Shown: positions 11,277 to 22,617 of the stretch, piece after piece | Layout: every line of letters begins with the position of its first letter | Numbering within the stretch: the first letter of the stretch is position 1 | DNA from: Toxorhynchites rutilus septentrionalis | Lineage: Eukaryota > Arthropoda > Insecta > Diptera > Culicidae | Assembly: GCF_029784135.1 (NCBI RefSeq) | Contig: NC_073744.1 | Location: forward strand, 80,331,935 to 80,395,934 | DNA: 64,000 bases | Direction of reading: 5' to 3' | Translations under genes and position numbers: made by a program | The notes under the pieces: generated by a model | What the model saw: only the letters and a program-made list of their open reading frames with translations | What the model was told of the DNA's origin: nothing | Database searches by the model: none

Positions 11277-11797
11277 AATTTTTTTTGAGTACAATTCCAA
11301 TCAGACATTCTGTCTGAAAGAATAAGAGGCCTTCTGCATACATACAAGATGCTGTAACACATTAAAAAGTATCTTTTCTGCCATCAATGAACAGTTCTGC
11401 GATAGGATCCACGAACATTCGCTTGGTAAGAATACATGAATGTTTATCAAAAATGAATTTTGGACTAGACAAAGTTCGTCGGGTCAGCGAGTACTAAATA
11501 TAAAAATTAAATTTATTAGCTGTAGATGCCATTGGCATATGTTTCTTATACCACATTTAAATAAAAAATATTAAAAAACTCTGTTCCGGTCACAACTTCA
11601 TGATACACAAGCTTGCGAATCAAAACGTCATGATCACTTTCGGTGCTGCAAGTTTATATTCTTCTTTGACTCTCATTCACTGCGTACCGGGATGGGATGA
11701 GAGTGGGAAATTATATGTAACTAATTCAAGGTATGACGAGATTATAGAAGATATAACGAACATTTAGACTTTTCGGTGTAAGACAACAGGCACAACA

Positions 11798-11841
11798 GGT
11801 CCCTATCTCCCGAACCTTTTTTTGTGCGGGAGATAGGGACC
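11798..11841. repeat. Strong 15-bp hairpin, TTTTTGTGCGG repeat
   Basis: Arms 798-812 and 827-841 of this kilobase (GGTCCCTATCTCCCG and its exact complement) enclose a 14-base loop. Related GTGCGG and CCGCAC tracts with A/T runs recur at 11850, 11937-11960 and 12238-12275. The block looks like a fold-back element with several decayed internal copies. Confidence 0.65.
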
Positions 11842-12359
11842 GCACAAAAAAAAAAACGCATAGAAAAAATCGTGCAAAACTTCACCAGCAGCTTTAAAAA
11901 ATCGTGTTCGGTACACAATTTGAAAAAAACTTTTTTTGTGCGGTAGTAGGGACCGCATAAAAAAGTTTCCCCCATGAAAATAACTCAAATCCACGCCGTT
12001 CACCGTTCGATTTCCTTTTGTTTGTTTACTTAGCGATAGGACAGTTTGCCTTTTCGGTTGCGCGTGGCTGTTAGAAATCATGTCATGCGCAACTTAGAGC
12101 ATTTGATGAAAGGATGGGAATAATTTCAGAAGTGGATAATTTAGACGCAAATATGCTTTATTCGCATCAAAATGCATAAAAACCATCGAAAAAAACTAAA
12201 TGGACAATAACTTCGTCAAATATGCTTCTTTTCATATACCGCACAAAAAAACTGCACAAGAACAGAGACCGCAAAAAAAAACAGGTTTTCCTGTACGTCT
12301 AACTTTTAATTTAGTAAAATTGCATGGAATGTTGAGATTTACAGTTTCATATCTAAAAA

Positions 12360-12720
12360 AAACTGAGAAAAAAACTTTTCAGGCGGAAAAACGACCGAGC
12401 GCCAAAAAGCCAATTTCTGACATTTGGCATCAATTTTTTTAATTCATTTCATTGGGTTTTGGTTTTCAAATAATTCAAATTTTGACCTCTGCGACATTAG
12501 CAAATGAAGTCCGATGGAGCTAATATTTTGCAAATCAACATTTCGCAGGAAGTATGAAAAACCAAGATGACCATTTTCATTGGCACCCTAACCATACGTT
12601 TTTCCGTGTATTCCGCAAAAGAACCCCCAGAGAGTCTATTGTAACAAAAACAAATATTTTTCGATATCGACTTTTCAGGCAATTTGAAGACATTTGGCAT
12701 CAAAATATAAAACTTTGATT
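12360..12720. repeat. Dispersed repeat, family D, copy 1
   Basis: Shared landmarks with 42100-42424 are TTTTCAGG/ACGG, GACATTTGGCATCA, CAAANTTTGACC, AAGTCCGATKGAGCT and CATTGGCACCCTAA in the same order. A second partial unit (12655-12715) repeats TTTTCAGGCAATTT and GACATTTGGCATCA. No coding potential is seen. Confidence 0.6.
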
Positions 12721-12805
12721 TCATGTACAAACCCCTATCCGCAGTCCTCTGACTTTGCCAGATGTGCAATGGAGATCTGTCCAAGCAGAGCGTGTTATTC
12801 ATGGT

Positions 12806-14045
12806 TCATGCATCTACGCCACTCTCCGTCTTCGGCTTGTACTCCACCGTAAATAGTCGCAACACTTTTCGCTCAAAAACTCCAAAAGCGTTAAGGTTCT
12901 CAACGAGCAATGTGGTTGTTTCAAGCCCATAGAGAACCACCAGCGGTCTAATCAGTGTGAAGCTGTACAAAGCTTCAACTTTGTGCGATGACGCACCCGA
13001 TCCGATCACAAGGTCTTCCGGAGTGAAAAGTAGACGCGATTTTCACCTTGAATGAGTCTACGGATCGGCTGCTGGAATTGTTTCGGCGGTCACCACCGGT
13101 ACCGCGGACTCCTATGAAGCCCGCCTGGTCCTGATCCACGAACCCTCTAATTAAACGTGATAGACGTTGGGATATAATCTGGGAGAGTATTTTGTACGCG
13201 GAGTTGATGAGCGTAATACCACGGTAGTTACAGCATTCCAGCTTGTCGCCTATCTCGTAGATGGGGCGGACGACTCCTTCCATTCACTCTTCCCAGATCT
13301 TGGAAATAACCCAGTGCAGTACTCTAGGAAGCGTTTCTCTACCTTCATTGTTTTTAAGTCTTCCAATCTCACGCTGAATCTTGAGGAGATCGGAGGCCCG
13401 GTACTCCGTCATTTGCTGCTGGCTCACCCAGGTTAGTTCCATACTTATTTTCACTTGCTGGATCGCCATTCAGGTGCTCGTCGCAGTACTGCTTCAAACT
13501 GTCGACCACTTCACCTTTTTCCGTGATCAGGTTTCCTACCACATCCTTGCATATGTCGGCTTGCAGCACACAACCTCTGCGGGATTGGGTTACCTTCTCG
13601 TAAAACTTCCGTGTTTCATTGACACAGAACAGCTGCTCATGATCACGATCCTCTTGTTGGCACTTCTTTCCACTGAGAATCGTGGTTATAACGTTCCGTG
13701 TCCCTCTGTGTTTGATCAAGTTCACCCTCGTCCTGGCCCTCAGGGAGTTCATGTCCCCGATGACAATCTTGATGTCTCGACGCGAACAACTATCATAGAC
13801 ATACTCCAACTGCGCATAGAAGGATTCTTTCTTGACATCGGGTCTTCCTTCATGCGGGCAGTGTGCATTGATGATGCTATAGTTGTAGAACTGGCTTTTT
13901 ATCCTCAACACACACATACTGTCGCTGATCGCCTGCCACTTAATCACACGATTTTGCACGATTTGGGTCCTGCGGCCATCCTTCGTACGTTATCTCCTTA
14001 CCGAAGAAGCTCCTGCAGTGCTACGATACCAAAGTAACGGGGTTC
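12806..14045 (-). pseudogene. Eroded endonuclease/RT non-LTR retrotransposon (RTE-like?)
   Basis: Minus-strand frames give, from 14045 downward, an endonuclease stretch (FYNYSIINAHCPHEGRP, then IKIVIGDMNSL with the GDxN motif) and a linker (FCVNETRKFYEKV). RT finger/palm blocks follow (CNYRGITLINSAYKILS, DQDQAGF). Near 12810-12960 there is a thumb-like block (LIRPLVVLYGLETTTL, FERKVLRLF). Frameshifts and a deletion of most of the RT palm make it a relic. It belongs to the group with APE-type endonuclease. RTE-like is my tentative placement. Confidence 0.75.
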
Positions 14046-14049
14046 AAGC

Positions 14050-14870
14050 TGATCCTGTCGCCACCCAGTATATTTAGCGATCTATTGTTTCAATCGTCGC
14101 CCTTTATTCGATGCGTAGGTCGTTGCCGATTGTGCCGATCCGTAATTCTTTCTTGATTATTAGTAGTAATTTGTTTCCCATCATGCCACCTTACTAGCTT
14201 GGCTGGAATCGTGGCGGGAATGCCATCTTAGGGGTAACTGGCAATACACAGCCTTGCATATTTCAGCCGCTTCTTTGGAGTGCCGCCGCTGTTTGAGCTG
14301 CCCCTAACCTGGAGTACAATCGCTCCGTTTTGTTGTTTGTTCATCATCATCAGCATCAATGTTTAAGTACAAATCCTCAATAAAACAAACCAAGGAGAAG
14401 AATAATAAAAAAAAGAGAGAAGGTGTATTCTTACATCTTTCCGGTTATATCCACGACATTACCCATCCATCTCGTTTGCAAATGTTTTCGTATTGTTGAT
14501 TTTTATATGATCATTATATAAAATTTCGATTCAAGTTGCTATTCCTTTTAAGTGTCATGTTCTCACTATTGTTCCTTGTCCTTGATTCACTCTAGATTTA
14601 CCTTCAAACAAGGCTTCAAATACCGACAACTCAACTCAACTCTTTGTTTTGGCGTAGAATTACGTCTTTCGGCAACATATTAGGGTACAAATTGAAAATC
14701 GAAAATCGAGCACATCGTGGAAATTGTTCAATTTCAAACGCTTATTGCTCAATCATTTCATGATGGATTGATGAAATTTTTGCGTCAATCGATTTCGGCA
14801 CACCATAAGAATTTTTTATATTGAAGAAAATAATATATGTCATGAAACTAACTATCAAACAATTGAAAAA
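14050..14870. other. Unassigned, part probably 5' LINE relic
   Basis: The first 300 bases may be the decayed 5' part of the adjacent minus-strand LINE, since an ALQE-like endonuclease motif is readable around 14010. The rest, to 14870, is AT-rich with no feature I can name. Confidence 0.4.
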
Positions 14871-14874
14871 TCTC

Positions 14875-15345
14875 AACAGCTATCCTAACGGAAATACCCA
14901 CTTCTGATTGGTCGACATTGACGACACATGCGACGGGTCCCTAACAGAGACATCAAAACCAAGCTGCCTGGGGGAAGTCGGCATTGCAAATACATGAAAG
15001 ACTGAAACTTTTGTTCCCACCGAAATGTATTCCCTAACAGTGACATCAAAACTAAGCTGCCTGGGGGAAACGGCATTGCTAATACATGAATGTAGGGGGG
15101 ACATTTGTTCCTACCGAAATGTGTTCCTTAACAGAGACATCAAAACTAGGCTGCCTGGGGGAAATCGGCATTGCAAATACATGAAGGAACTTTTGTTCCT
15201 ACCGAAATGTATTCCCTAACAGAGATATTAAAACCAAATCATTATCAAAGAGTTTACCGATGTAATTCTTCACATATATCCAAAATCAACAGGTAGCCTA
15301 ACGGAATCCTACGTCAACTATGCGATCGTGTCTCGGACACAACCC
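14875..15345. repeat. Dispersed repeat, family B, with three ~90-95 bp tandem units
   Basis: The units start at about 14938, 15029 and 15125, with a fourth start at 15212. Each runs TCCCTAACAG, GACATCAAAAC, GCTGCCTGGGGGAA, CGGCATTGCAAATACATGAA and ACCGAAATGT. The array ends in TAGCCTAACGGAATCCTACGTCAACTATGCG. A divergent copy lies at about 37960-38240, and the terminal part recurs at 52085-52195. It is non-coding and probably a non-autonomous DNA element. Confidence 0.8.
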
Positions 15346-18300
15346 TCCTGTGACTCCATCAAGGATCTTTGTGTCGATTTCCACTGACAATTGTCGAACC
15401 TTCTTGTTTTATCCAGGAATCACATTCACTAGTTACACTGTATCTGCTTGAAATAACGAGTAATTTAACCTTATTCTTCATCTTTAAATTTGTAGACTCA
15501 CCTTTCAACAAAAATGGAAATACCTCCATCATAGCTCTTTGACGTTTGAGTAAGTGAAGATGATTTCAAATTGCAAAACAAAACTTAAAAACAATTGCCT
15601 GAAAACCCCCTCTGGTCAGCTTTGGCTTGGGAGCTCATTTCTATCTCCAACTTTCAACAGCATTCAGCATCCCTTACATGATGTACCTCCCTCTTCACGC
15701 GCCGTACCCCGAACACTTCAGAACCAATCCAATCAAGGGCGAATCGAAACTTCGGAGCCCACGTGTTTGCATATCAACATATCGTGTACTGAATGAAAAC
15801 CGTACACGAAAGTACACTTTCGTCAACACGAGGAAAAGTTTACCTTTCTATTTTCTTTCAGCTCAATCAACTCCGACGACGACGACGGCGGTAAGGTGGG
15901 TGTCTCTCGGGTTTGAGTCGAGATGAATGCAATCCTTCGAAGGAGGCACAATCGATTGTCGATACAATGTGTGTTTATAAATAATGTGAGTGTGGGGGCG
16001 TTCAATCAGTGAAACTGCAATCAAGGTCTGTGCTCTGACGCAACTCGGCTGTTGCCAAGATTCAAAACCCCCTCCTTGCATCCACAATGAACTGTTCGTT
16101 TTCAGGAAGAAGATTTATTACAATGTATCACCAACAAACAGCCACTAGATGGATTGTATTTTTAATTTGGCTCATACTTTTTAATTGCCAGAACTCATTT
16201 CATAATCAGAAACAAGCGCGCAAAAAATAAAGAGGGGATGGGTGGGGGTCAAAGAACGGAATGTGCACATAATTTTTCAACACTTTCCAAGCGAGGGCTT
16301 TGACTTCTGGAATGTGAATGAATTGCGGAGAGAAAAGATGTGAAAAAAGTACGTGCGGCAAAAAAGGAGGAATCCGGGAGAATCCGTTTCCATATTGCTA
16401 ACACACGAGACCGCCAACCGCCACTGGACATGGATGATGAATGTGGCCAGTGCTTAGCCCCGAAGGCATGCATCTCTTCCCGGCCTCTTCTAGTGCGGAC
16501 GAGTCGCTGCCGTGGAAAGGATGCACCATCTCTTGGTGCCGAATCCGGACAAATATCCGGCTGCTGCTGTCGCTGGAGAAGATGATACATGGAGGTTTAA
16601 TTTGCGAGTAATTTGTTTCCACATACACACACACATACACGCAGACGGAGTTCGTTTACAACTGCTGCTCATCATCATCGTCCTCGCTATGCTCAATTCC
16701 TTAAATTCAATTTGCCACGCCACGCGCATTTGGGGAGTGGAAAGTGAACTCGACTCCTGCTTTTTTTTTCGTTTGTGCGCTGATTGTAGTGTCAATCTCC
16801 TTTTTTCCCGGAGGAGAAACATTTGGTGAGAACTAATTTATTGTGTGTTTCGCGAAATCACACAATTTCAATTAAAACTTGGTATTCATTAATGCGCAAT
16901 GTTATTTTGAATCAAAGAAGTTTTGTTTCTGTTTGCCTATAAAATGCATATCATTCAAAATTGCGTCATTCATTGTGTAAATCTCAAACTTACCTTTCAA
17001 TTCATTTTTATGCCCTCAAGGCTCATAGAACTTTCACACAACCGTTTCCACTCTTTGAAATAACTAAAAGTGTTCAGCGATAATTGAATCATCTCCATTC
17101 GACCAGAAGTGACACATTTTATTGATTTTCCCACTTCTCTCTCTATTCCGATGCGGCCATCAATTGATACATCTGCGCATACATCTCAACAGCAACAAAA
17201 ATAGCAACCTTTCGGGCTGAGTCGTTCCGTGAACCACGCCGAGCAGCTGTCGGTGAGGAAATTATTTGCGAAGCCCCCACACCCACAATCGATTTACGGC
17301 TTTCATAAAAATTAACCTATTATGCTGTTGACTAGCGGAATTCCCTCAGGTATGACAGATACGGCATCGACCCATCGAGGGAGAGCAACGAATCAAGATG
17401 TCATTGTTCACAGTTCAACACAACGCTCATAATGCACACATGGTAAAGCATAAATGCTCATCGCCGGGAACCATGGAATAGAACAATCAGACCTAAGCGG
17501 AAGGTTTACGCTAACTTCCGGGTAATACAAACAGCTCGCCGCACGTGCTTTCCGTCGTTGACCGAGGGATCATTTGATCCCTTGTTTGTCCAACAAAACA
17601 GCTTAATTTAATTGCTCCATTTCGCGAGACCATTTCCAGGTTCAAGGATACAAACATCATACATACGGGTACACAAAAGGTCAATGAAACGACACAGAGC
17701 GAAAATTGACTCCGAAAACGAAAATGAAGACATATTGCGACAGAAACGTGACCCGCGTCAACACTGGTCATCCGAAGGGCGCTCGAATATCGGAACACAA
17801 TCGTTGGGTGCAGCCTAGCGGTGGCATACCGCGCCACCATTAGGTGATTATTCAATTTGAACGGTCCTTTCGCATGCTCTTTCACTTCATCTATAGGTTC
17901 TTCCTAGTCAACCATCCTTCTGCTGGCCCCGTGTGGTTCTGCTCTTTTGTTCGCTCTATTTGAGCTGCTCTCGAATCGGTTACGGTAATTTATTTAATTT
18001 TGAGCTTCTTTTATTGTTTAAATTTATTGCCATTTGTCATATCAAGCAGCGTCGCATGTCGTCTCCGGGCATTTGTTGTGCGATTTGTATTGTGTAGGGT
18101 CGGTTTGGAAGGGGGGAGGGGTCGAACCTAAGATACTTGACAGAAATGGAGCGATTTTGTCTGAGTTGTTTTACTAAGTGAGGTATATATTAGATTTTCG
18201 CCATATTGTATTGTATTGCATAGTGCCATCAATAACGTTGTCGGCCACATTTTTACTGGCATCAGTTTGGAAATGTTAGTATGAATCATATAGAGAGCTC

Positions 18301-18404
18301 TCGAGATCTTCAGAACTCGGGACCCTTGCGGTTGTCTCGAAAAGATGTGTAAGAAGTGGAAAAAAGTAAAAATCAATCAAAATGACTGGGAACTTGGTTC
18401 TTAT
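15346..18404. other. Low-copy sequence without a recognisable gene
   Basis: I found no exon with domain or splice evidence. Short frames at 15627-15926, 16512-16829 and 17511-17885 are low-complexity or unrecognised. Local features are a short ACAC-rich run (16621-16640), a T-run (16762-16770) and a GC-richer patch (16430-16580). It may be intronic or intergenic regulatory DNA, but nothing specific is supported. Confidence 0.5.
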
Positions 18405-18730
18405 GATTGAAGCTACCTAAAATCACAATTTTCATTATCGCATGACCAATTTAAATTATGAAGGATTTTTCAAAAGCGCGTTTTCAAAGTTAAAGATTAA
18501 AGAGAGATCTTTCAAAAAATCGTAACTCAAAATCCAAATGTCTGATTAAAATATTATGTTCGACAAAGTTGTTGGAAAATTAATCGACTGTTTTGAAATA
18601 TACAAGTTTTTAAATATTATATTCACTTGTTGAGTAAGATTTTTTAGCAGTGCATTTGAAATGATATTTTTCCTAAATAGTTCATTAATTTTCCAACAAC
18701 TTTGTCAAACATCATGTTTTAATCGGTTTC
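18405..18730 (+). repeat. Dispersed repeat, family C, copy 1, with internal fold-back
   Basis: It shares long blocks with 33270-33620 (same strand) and 28045-28190 (opposite strand), such as AAAATCACAATTTTCATTAT and CTCAAAATCCAAATGTC. Within this copy, 18544-18584 and 18684-18724 are inverted repeats of 41 bp with about four mismatches, so the transcript or single strand could fold. There is no coding potential. Confidence 0.75.
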
Positions 18731-18777
18731 CAGCCCAATTGTAACTTAAGCTTCTGGGCAGAAGCATTACCCAATCA

Positions 18778-18835
18778 TTGACCTTCGTGTACCTTGGTGT
18801 TTGGTTTGATTCAAAATGCACTTGGGATGCAGGGA
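18778..18835 (+). pseudogene. Tiny RNase H-LINE RT fragment
   Basis: Translation gives TFVYLGVWFDSKCTW, which matches the thumb block KYLGVYFDSKCTW of the minus-strand LINE at 28649-30968. It is a scrap of the same family next to family C and the outer LINE. Confidence 0.55.
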
Positions 18836-18856
18836 AATTTGACAAGAAATGTTTTT

Positions 18857-19659
18857 ATGAATAATTACAATAATAATAATATTGAAAGCTACGCGAATGT
18901 CGTGGCTCGTAAGGCTCGCCCAGTCACTGTGGTGAAACCAGTCGAGTCTAATGAAAAAAGTGATGATACTAGAAAAAATTTGAAAACTAAATTAGATCCA
19001 AAAATACACAAAATAGCCAATTTCAGAAACGGTAAAGATGGCTCGATTATTGTTGAGTGTGCGGCAGGGGATGACATTGAAAACGTAAAAAATGGAATTG
19101 AAAACAATCTTGGAGAAATGTTTAGCACATTCATACCAAAACCAATGAAGCCAAGATTGAAAATTATTAGGATGAGTGATCGATATTTCTCTGATGTTTT
19201 CATTGATTATTTGAAGAGCCAAATGAAAACATTTCGATGAAGGATGTGAAAGTTGTTGTAGAATATGAAAATCCACGCTTGAAGTATAACAAATATAATA
19301 CAATCATTGAAGTTGACCATGATACTTACGTCAACCTGATGACTGCTCAAAAAGTATGCATCGGGTGGGATAGATGTAACGTGTTTAGGGCCTTTCATAT
19401 TTTACGTTGTTTCAAATGTGGAGAATACGGACATAAGAGTAAAGTTTGCAACAAAGAACAAATACGTTCTAGATGTACTGAAAAACATAAAACATCTGAG
19501 TGCTCATCAACCGAATGGAAATGCATCAATTGTTGTAAAGTAAATAAAGAACAAAAATTGCATTTGGATGAAAATCATCCAGCTTACAGTACACAGTGTC
19601 CTGTGTATCGGAGACTATTGGAGAAGAAAAAAAGCAACATTTTTCAAACAAATAAATAG
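18857..19659 (+). pseudogene. LINE ORF1, zinc-knuckle nucleic acid-binding protein
   Basis: The likely start is the ATG at 18857 (MNNYNNNNIESYANVV). An RNA-binding-like middle part follows (IIVECAAGDDIENVKNGIE). The first frame ends at 19240 and the next open frame (from 19237) continues with the expected sequence, a one-base shift. The C-terminal half has a CCHC knuckle (CFKCGEYGHKSKVC) and two degenerate Cys-rich repeats, then HPAYSTQCPVYRR, typical of Jockey-group ORF1 proteins. Such proteins bind LINE RNA. This one is broken. Confidence 0.8.
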
Positions 19660-19704
19660 CAATTTAGGAAAAGTACACATAAAAGTAAGTTAGCAATAAT
19701 CTAT

Positions 19705-20118
19705 TTGAATATAGCTGGGCTTTCTACAAATTACGCAGAAATGCGATTACTTGTAGAAAACATCCGACCTCAAATGGTATGTCTTGCTGAAACTCACATA
19801 GTTAATGAAGATTCATTTGACCAGTACAACATACCGGGTTATAAAGTTGCTTTTTGCTTGTCCCACTCCAAACACACTGGAGGTGTTGCAATTTATGCAA
19901 AAGAATCAGTTAAATTCAACATACAGTTAAACGAATCTGTTGAAAATAATTGGTTCTTGGCTATTTCAGTTGAAAGAGGCATGCAGATGGGAAATTATGG
20001 AATTGTATACCATTCCCCTAGTTCCAGTGACCAGCGTTTTATTGAAATTTTGGAGAACTGGTGGGAAAATGTCGTTGATTACAGTAAATTAAATGTAATT
20101 GCTGGCGATTTTAACATT
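19705..20118 (+). pseudogene. LINE endonuclease domain, N-terminal part
   Basis: The APE-type endonuclease is readable as MNIAGLSTNYAEMRLLVE, CLAETHIVNED (catalytic Glu), TGGVAIYAK and VIAGDFN. The domain nicks target DNA to prime reverse transcription. Translation breaks exactly after GDFN where the inner LINE enters with an ATT-repeat tail. The remaining residues are at 24507 onward. Confidence 0.87.
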
Positions 20119-20164
20119 ATTATTATTATTATTAATCTTCGACCTAGTCGCACAGATCTTAAAC

Positions 20165-20880
20165 TTAAACTACGTTCATTATTCGGTTTTTAAAATCATT
20201 TTTAGCCATATTAAAGTCGAAACTGCTACTAACATTGTTGAACGCCCTTAGGCAGCTGCTGAATGGGCTGTTGAACCCATAACTTGTTCTATGTCTAGGA
20301 ACGATAATTAAAGGCAATTGTCTAAGTTGACGTTGAGGAACGTAAAACGAAACTTTTTCAAGTAGGTCTGGACAATCGATGTTGTTTTTCAAAAGGTCGA
20401 ATATGAACAGCCGTTGTGTCTGGGTTCTTCGTGCTGATAGTAACTGAAGATCTATAAGTTGGCAGCGAGCCGCATAATCAGGGAGATTAGCCGGGTCGTT
20501 CCAGGGAAGGTTACGGAGGGCGAAGCGCACGAATTGCCTCTGTACACGTTCAATGCTGATCACTTGAGCAACGTGATAGGGTGACCAGATCGGCGAGGCA
20601 TATTCCAGAGTACTGCGCACTAACGTACAGAAAAGCGCTTTCAGGGCATGTCGGTAAACTGCGATGCGTTTCGGCGGATGAATCCGAGAACAGAAAACGC
20701 TTTGGCTGTTATGGTGGCGATATGTTCGTTGAACGTCAGCTTGGAGTCACTGACAACGCCCAGATCGCGGATGGACTGAACACGTTCTAGAGGAGTTGTG
20801 TTAATTGAGTAGACGTGATTGATCGGCGACATACCACGGGTGAACGTGATTACCTTGCATTTAGTGATGTTCAAATGCAT
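20165..20880 (-). pseudogene. Inner LINE ORF2, C-terminal region
   Basis: Two overlapping minus-strand frames cover the post-palm part. The first has MHLNITKCKVITFTR and IRDLGVVSDSKLTFNEHIA (thumb). The second has RSTLEYASPIWSPYH, IERVQRQFVRFALRNLPW and a C-terminus ending FKNRIMNVV. These blocks are standard for RT of CR1/Jockey-type LINEs. A frameshift joins them near 20630, and another lies near 20871 against the RT core. Confidence 0.85.
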
Positions 20881-22005
20881 ACCATTATCGGAGCACCATT
20901 ACGAAGTGATGTTAATATCCGTTTGTAGCGCAGTACAATCCAGTGTTGACTTGTTACTCTGAATATTTTTAGGTCGTCTGCATATAATAGCTTCCCGGAT
21001 GACAATCGGGGGCATAGATCATTTATAAAGAGAACAAAGATAAGAGGACCCAGTACGCTTCCCTGTGGAACACCGGACGCTATTTCAAATAATTCCGATC
21101 GTGCAGAGTTGAGTTGTACGAACGCCTTCCGACCCGTCAGATAAGATAGTAACCAGTCCGTGATCCAGTTTGGAAAGCCCATGTACTTCAGCTTCTCCAC
21201 TGCGAAGGCATGCGGTACAGTGTCAAAGGCCTTCGAGAAGTCGACATAAATAGAATCGATTTGATTCCGACGTTCCATTTCCTGGAACAAGCTGCTTGTG
21301 TAGCACATCAAGTTGGATGTTGTGGAGCGACGAGGAACAAATCCATGCTGGTATTCAGAAATCGACGGTGTTGCTGCAGCCAGTAAAACTTTATGAATAA
21401 GGGATTCTAGAACTTTTCCTAAGCAACAGAGTATCGAGATGCCGCGGTAGTTCTCGACTCGTTGCAAGCTTCCAGCTTTATGAATGGGGATCATAGAAGC
21501 AGTTTTCCACATAGCCGGAAACGTTTTCTCTTGCACGGATCGATTAAACAGTAGTGTCAAAGGCTCCACTAGAGATGTAACACAGTTTTTGAATAAAAGT
21601 GGTGGTAAACCATCGACTCCTGCTCCTTTTGACACGTCAAGATCTTCTAATACATTCCGCACTTCTGCCCTAGAGAAATCGATGAGGGGCAGATGAACAT
21701 TATAGAAAGGCACATCTTGGAAACTACTTTGATGACTTTGAAGCGAGGTAGAGCTGAACACACTTTGAAAGTAGTTTGAAAACAGATTTGCTGCTTCTTC
21801 GGCAGAGGTAGCCGTAGATGAGTTGTAGCTTACGTTGTTGGGTACACGATTATTGGTTCGTTGTAGTTTTACAAATTTCCAAAATGTCGAAGGATTTTTC
21901 TTCAGTGATGACTGTGACCTGATCACATAATCGTAGTGGGCAGAGACAAGACGTTCCTTATAGCTGACTTCAGCTTGCCGTAGAAGATTTCTATTTGAAT
22001 CTGTT
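20871..22005 (-). pseudogene. Inner LINE ORF2, reverse transcriptase
   Basis: The RT core is nearly intact: KGAGVDGLPPLLFKNC, TASMIPIHKAG, VENYRGISILCCLGK, EYQHGFVPRRSTTSNL, YVDFSKAFDTVPH (first catalytic Asp), ASGVPQGSVLGP and LLYADDLKIF (catalytic YADD). It makes cDNA at the nicked target. Upstream, at about 22005-22012, the frame meets a truncated endonuclease, so roughly the last third of that domain is missing. Downstream the frame slips shortly after YADD. Confidence 0.9.
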
Positions 22006-22011
22006 TTAGAT

Positions 22012-22575
22012 TCAAATATATAATATAGTTGTTCTCTTTATAACTTCATGTTCACTAGATGCGTTTACCGGCAAAAGTCCATTGATATCTTCGTCAAAAT
22101 GCCAACGCAAATAAGGGAGGTTATAGTCGCCCAATAGTAGAACGATATCATTTTCAGATGATCGATCACAAATGCTCTGAACGGCCGAAGCGTGAGTGGA
22201 ATATAATCTTGGATCAGAGTTAGGTCGTAAGTAGATACCGACGACGTATATGGATCGATGTGGAAGCACTAAGCATATAGCAACTTGCTCTATTTGCTCA
22301 CAATTCACCAAGGAGACTGCACTGCAGCAAATACTGGCTCTAACTGCGATAAGCACTCCACCGCCCCTCTGAAGATCGCTAGTGGACTCATTACGATCGC
22401 AACGAAACACTGAGTAATCTGACGTCAGCTCGACGTCGCATATATCCGGGCGAAGCCATGTTTCGGTGAGCACGACCACGTCATAGTCACAACTCGATAA
22501 AGCAAGTTTGAGATCGTTCGTTTTAGTGCGTAGTCCTCTAACATTCTGGTAGTAGATGGACAGGATGGAGACTCC
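22012..22575 (-). pseudogene. Inner LINE ORF2, endonuclease domain, truncated
   Basis: On the minus strand from about 22575: SIYYQNVRGLRTKTNDL, VVVLTETWL (catalytic Glu), GGGVLIAVR, VVGIYLRPNSD and VLLLGDYNLP. It is an APE-like endonuclease. The frame ends in TTILYI and a stop at 22012. The usual C-terminal motifs (the D..xS box and SDH) are absent, which shows an internal deletion rather than only a point lesion. Confidence 0.85.
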
Positions 22576-22617
22576 GTTGCAGCCACCACTGCAGGCTGCT
22601 GGCAGAATTCGAAGAGG

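Noticed and set aside
13381..14037. Long plus-strand open frame of 218 codons
   Set aside because: It is antisense to a recognisable endonuclease/RT frame on the minus strand and has no domain of its own.
14938..15240. CRISPR-like array of repeats
   Set aside because: The units are contiguous tandem copies of about 90-95 bp without spacers, in a eukaryotic genome. It is a mobile repeat.
16512..16829. Open frame with a hydrophobic stretch
   Set aside because: It overlaps another frame on the opposite strand, contains a translated CA-rich and TCATCATC region and has no recognisable domain.
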